From contig NC_073358.2 in NCBI RefSeq assembly GCF_027580225.2, forward strand, positions 24,826,501-24,890,500: 64,000 bases of DNA, written 5' to 3'. Shown piece by piece: positions 62,109-64,000 of the stretch. The notes beneath the pieces are model-generated. The model did no database searches. It worked only from the letters and a program-made list of their open reading frames with translations, and was not told the DNA's origin. The DNA is from Misgurnus anguillicaudatus. Lineage: Eukaryota; Chordata; Actinopteri; Cypriniformes; Cobitidae. The translations under genes were made by a program, and so were the position numbers. How positions within the stretch are numbered: the stretch's first letter is position 1; each line of letters starts with the position of its first letter.

Positions 62109-63899
62109 GATATTGAAGCTTGATTTATAATAGAAGTTTTCCTCTAACTTGGTTTCTGGTGAATGTTTTTGTCAGAGCTCATTGTGATATTAAACAGACA
62201 TCCTTCTGTTAGGAAAAAGGATTCACTCCTCACCCTTTGCTTCTAGCACCATGTTAGAAAAACTTAAAGCAGTCGCTTTAAGGTGCTGAAATGACATGCT
62301 GACAAATGTTATGTTTAGACTAATAGTTAAGGCCGTCTGTAAGGAGAGCCGTGGACGAAGGAGACAAATTTATTAATGGACTTTCCCCCGATGACAGATT
62401 TTAAGTTAAGCCTACACCAGTAAGCAGTAGATAGTCTCCATAGTAACGCACAGAAATTAAACACATGAAAACAGTGAAAGATTACTAAAGCCTCCTTCCT
62501 CTCCTTTTGCTTTTAAAGTGGACTAAAGTTATGCAACAGAAAGATCATTGCAACATAAACATTAAAACTTTAACCTGCCTGCTGGCTAAACATGTAATTT
62601 TGATGTGTTTAATGTGACTCATATTTTAAATACGACACTTTGCACGTACTGTACAGCACATACTGTACCAGCATGCATACATGTAGATTGTATAAACATC
62701 TTCCACTATTTCTAAGGTAATCATAACTATTCATAAAATATATAATCCATGTAGCATGCTTTCATAGTGTCATTTTCACAATTGTTTATAGAAATACTGT
62801 AAAAATACATTGTCTATGCTTTTTAAATGTGACTGCAAGGCTTACATGAGGAAGAATACAGTTTACACCAACAAACAACCATTTACAGTACTGTACAGCA
62901 TATATGTTCATAGTCTGTTATACAGTAACTCCAAGAGCCTATATGGTGCATATGCTGCTATTTAAAGTCACATATATTTGTATTGTAAAAATGAGAATAT
63001 ATAATCATGCTGACAAATAACTAAGAATTACCAGTCAAACTGTCAGGAACTTGGATGTGCAGGCGAGTTAGTAATACTAAAGCTGTTCCTGTTTTTCATC
63101 AGCGGGCTAAAAGGCTTCCCGCCATGCAGAGACCCCTGTTTGATTTGTCAGGTCTCATCTGCACAGACGCTGGCTACCTTAAAATGTAAGGTACAGACGT
63201 GGTATTACATTTGTATGTCTCAGGGCTGAAGGGCATTTTCAAGACAAGACTTGTGAAATCCTTATTACTTTATAATTTAGAAAAAACTGCATGTTGCAAA
63301 ACTCTTTATTTTATGTAAAAAAGGTAAGCGTAAAATAAAACTATGGTTTTAACAGGCCATTTCAATATTTTGGGGTCATTTTTAACAGCGACACAATTAC
63401 TGCACATCATGCTTTCAAGCAAGTGTTTACATGCAGCAACCCGGCTATACCCTACAGTACATACAATAATAAAAAAACACACAGTCACTTTCAGTGACTT
63501 TCACTTCAAGAGTTTGATGAAAGCATTGCTTATCACATTCACAGTTTTAGAGACTAGAAGAGCAATTTATTGCAGTCTCATATATGCATAAGACCTAATG
63601 TGGATAATGGAAACCAAACAATCGGCGCACCGTATGCAAGGCATTGCAATAAGTGCAACGGTTTCCGTATGTGTAGTTTAGTGGGTCAATATTATTTCTG
63701 AACCAGTAAATTGTGCTTGGTACAATATGGCAGTTCTATTATAGCTGCACTTTAAATAATAAAATACACCATCATATATCATAATACAGCTTCAAGTGCT
63801 TTAAAAGTGACCAGGGTTTAGTGTCACTGGAGCATTTCTGTTCTTGTACTACGATCAATTTTTCTCGTGCACAAACTTAGCGAACATGCACAGAGTCCC
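62109..63899. other. Intergenic, no gene seen
   Basis: No convincing exon. 63030-63200 is less AT-rich than its surroundings and could be regulatory. Confidence 0.4.
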
Positions 63900-63983
63900 T
63901 CAAGGTGCTAATTGTACAAGAGTCTTTTCCCGGGCAGCACCTGGAGACTCCGTATCCAGCGTCTGTGACACGCTGTTGCCCAT
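63900..63983 (-). CDS. Possible first-exon ORF with myristoylation-type start
   Basis: On the - strand, GCCATGGGC is a strong start context; 27 codons follow, beginning MGNSVSQTLD and ending TGA. M-G-x-x-x-S fits the N-myristoylation consensus. I do not recognise the protein, and a donor within it could continue elsewhere. The + strand reads equally well after an acceptor-like tcttttcccgggcag ending at 63936, so strand is unsure. Confidence 0.18.
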   Translation of the reverse strand: MGNSVSQTLDTESPGAAREKTLVQLAP

Positions 63984-64000
63984 GGCGACCCTGCAGCAGT

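Overview
This window is vertebrate nuclear DNA, most likely from a teleost and probably a cyprinid-type fish. That call rests on exon-intron structure with GT-AG introns, a PARP8 protein close to the vertebrate family, AT-rich introns, long TA and GA microsatellites, and abundant hAT, Harbinger, Tc1, DIRS and TTAA-flanked MITE families typical of cyprinids. No bacterial, CRISPR or viral system is visible.

Two protein-coding genes are supported, arranged tail to tail. (1) parp8 lies on the + strand. Twenty-four coding exons run from 506 to the stop at 46346. Joined, they give 2434 nt that stay open in one frame for 810 codons and end in TAA; only the N-terminal exon(s), about 45 residues, lie upstream of the window. 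(2) A deltex-type E3 ubiquitin ligase, dtx3l-like, lies on the - strand. Four exons (52137 down to 49496) encode 427 residues with KH-like N-terminal segments, a C3HC4 RING and the deltex C-terminal (DTC) domain. A mono-ADP-ribosyltransferase and a deltex ligase side by side is notable, because in vertebrates DTX3L is normally paired with another ADP-ribosyltransferase gene, PARP9.

Most of the rest is transposable-element sequence inside parp8 introns, much of it nested. Intron 2 (1.7-7.1 kb) holds layered hAT and MITE copies around a 0.73-kb TTAA-flanked palindrome. Intron 4 holds a broken LINE, a long-TIR MITE, a hAT end and other MITEs. Intron 9 has a hAT containing a 9-bp-TSD element that contains a further MITE. 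Intron 17 has a 9.4-kb hAT-bounded block holding a DIRS tyrosine-recombinase retrotransposon, whose terminus is split by a Tc1 element. Intron 23 has four elements inside one another (TTAA MITE > hAT > hAT > Harbinger), each with its target-site duplication still readable.

From about 52.2 kb to the end there is no supported gene. The stretch contains MITEs and microsatellites, a block near 57.05-57.58 kb that resembles a conserved non-coding element, and, at the extreme end, a possible first exon with a myristoylation-type start. The most useful leads are a missing AG acceptor at the catalytic-histidine exon of parp8, a six-copy peptide repeat in parp8 exon 10, the parp8/dtx3l-like linkage, and the nested insertions. 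I see no wholly new biological system.
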